This document shows, in pieces, positions 5,287 to 5,799 of a stretch of DNA of 5,799 bases (the stretch's first letter is position 1; each line of letters begins with the position of its first letter). Origin of the DNA: Halobacteriales archaeon QS_9_68_42 (lineage in GTDB: Archaea; Halobacteriota; Halobacteria; Halobacteriales; Haloarculaceae). The DNA is taken from positions 4,115-9,913 of the forward strand of contig PXSE01000122.1 of assembly GCA_003022905.1 (NCBI GenBank), given 5' to 3'. Below the pieces are notes generated by a model. That model searched no databases, was not told where the DNA came from, and worked only from the letters and a program-made list of their open reading frames with translations. The translations under genes were made by a program, and so were the position numbers.

Positions 5287-5799
5287 GTGAGCCACGACAC
5301 CCGACGCGTCCACCTAGTCGACGCGTTCACGACCGACCCGCTCTCGGGCAACGCCGCCGGACTGGTCCCCGACGCCGAGGGCCTGACCGACGACCAGATG
5401 GGGGCGATAGCCCGCGAGTTGAACGCCTCCGAGACAGCCTTCCTCCTGCCGAGCGACGACGCCGAGCGCCGCGTGCGGTACTTCACGCCGACCCAGGAGG
5501 TCGACCTCTGTGGGCACGCGACGGTTGCGAGTCACGCGTGGTTGGCGGAGGCGGGCCGCATCGACGACGGCACGCACGGCCTGGCGACGAACGTCGGCGT
5601 CATCGAAGTGACCGTCGACGAGGGGTCGGTATGGATGACCCAGGACGACGCCGTCGTCGAGACCGTCGACCTCGACCACGGACGGGTCGCCGAGGTTCTC
5701 GGGGCGGACCCGGCGACGCTGCGGGACGTCGGCGCGGATCTGCCGCTGGCGACGGCCTCGACGGGGCTGGGCTACCTGGTCGTGCCGGTGAACTTCCTG
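5287..5799 (+). CDS. PhzF-family isomerase/epimerase-like protein (3' part cut by window edge)
   Basis: The visible 171 residues are the N-terminal half of a PhzF-like protein; the family is usually about 260-300 residues and folds like diaminopimelate epimerase. Hallmarks in order are VDAFTTDPLSGNAAGLV (11-27), ELNASETAF (44-52) with Glu49 at the position of the catalytic glutamate, RYFTPTQEVDLCGHAT (64-79), and STGLGYLVVPV (158-168). The GTG at 5287 is chosen because it places the first motif at the family's normal distance from the N-terminus, and an in-frame TGA six bases before it (5281-region frame reads do not extend upstream) leaves no credible longer start. It follows the propeller gene by 81 nt with a separate TATA-like patch. 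Most PhzF homologues outside phenazine clusters have unknown substrates, and no phenazine genes are seen here, so a phenazine role should not be assumed. Confidence 0.9.
   Translation, partial: MSHDTRRVHLVDAFTTDPLSGNAAGLVPDAEGLTDDQMGAIARELNASETAFLLPSDDAERRVRYFTPTQEVDLCGHATVASHAWLAEAGRIDDGTHGLATNVGVIEVTVDEGSVWMTQDDAVVETVDLDHGRVAEVLGADPATLRDVGADLPLATASTGLGYLVVPVNFL

Noticed and set aside
3058..5313. A 751-codon open frame on the minus strand almost exactly antisense to the propeller gene.
   Set aside because: High GC at third codon positions removes stops from the opposing frame. The translation is Val/Ala/Gly/Asp/Arg-rich with no recognisable domain, while the plus-strand frame has a signal peptide and family motifs.

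Overview
The window is very GC-rich with strong third-position G/C bias. Its proteins are acidic (D/E-rich). It contains a twin-arginine (Tat) secretion signal, TATA-like elements 25-30 nt upstream of start codons with almost no leader, and GTG starts. Together these point to a haloarchaeon (class Halobacteria); the family or genus cannot be fixed from the sequence alone. I see no RNA genes, mobile elements or CRISPR arrays. Both outer genes are cut by the window edges.

Left half (1-2905, all minus strand): a compact gene run. In transcription order it encodes a purine-type phosphoribosyltransferase (2905-2213), a YfbR/HDDC2-like HD-domain nucleotidase (2211-1621), a UbiA-superfamily membrane prenyltransferase (1624-701), and a methylthioadenosine phosphorylase (643 to the edge). 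The first three genes are translationally tight: a 1-nt gap, then a 4-nt ATGA overlap. The last gene follows after 57 nt. Three of the four enzymes make chemical sense as a purine/deoxynucleoside salvage set: HD nucleotidase (dNMP to deoxynucleoside), phosphorylase (MTA or deoxyadenosine-type nucleoside to base), and phosphoribosyltransferase (base to NMP). The MenA-like prenyltransferase is the odd member.

Middle (2906-3054): a 149-bp divergent promoter region with a clear TATA box for the rightward gene and a weaker one for the leftward operon.

Right half (3055-5799, plus strand): a 716-residue Tat-exported protein with a LVIVD / choice-of-anchor-B-like beta-propeller. It has recurring His-Asn/His-Asp blade motifs, a Cys cluster, many N-glycosylation sequons and a C-terminal Ig-like domain. 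It is followed, after 81 nt with its own TATA-like element, by the 5' part of a PhzF-family isomerase/epimerase-like gene. The propeller protein is the least understood gene here. No complete undescribed system is evident. The best leads are the His/Cys-decorated propeller and the prenyltransferase embedded in the salvage operon.
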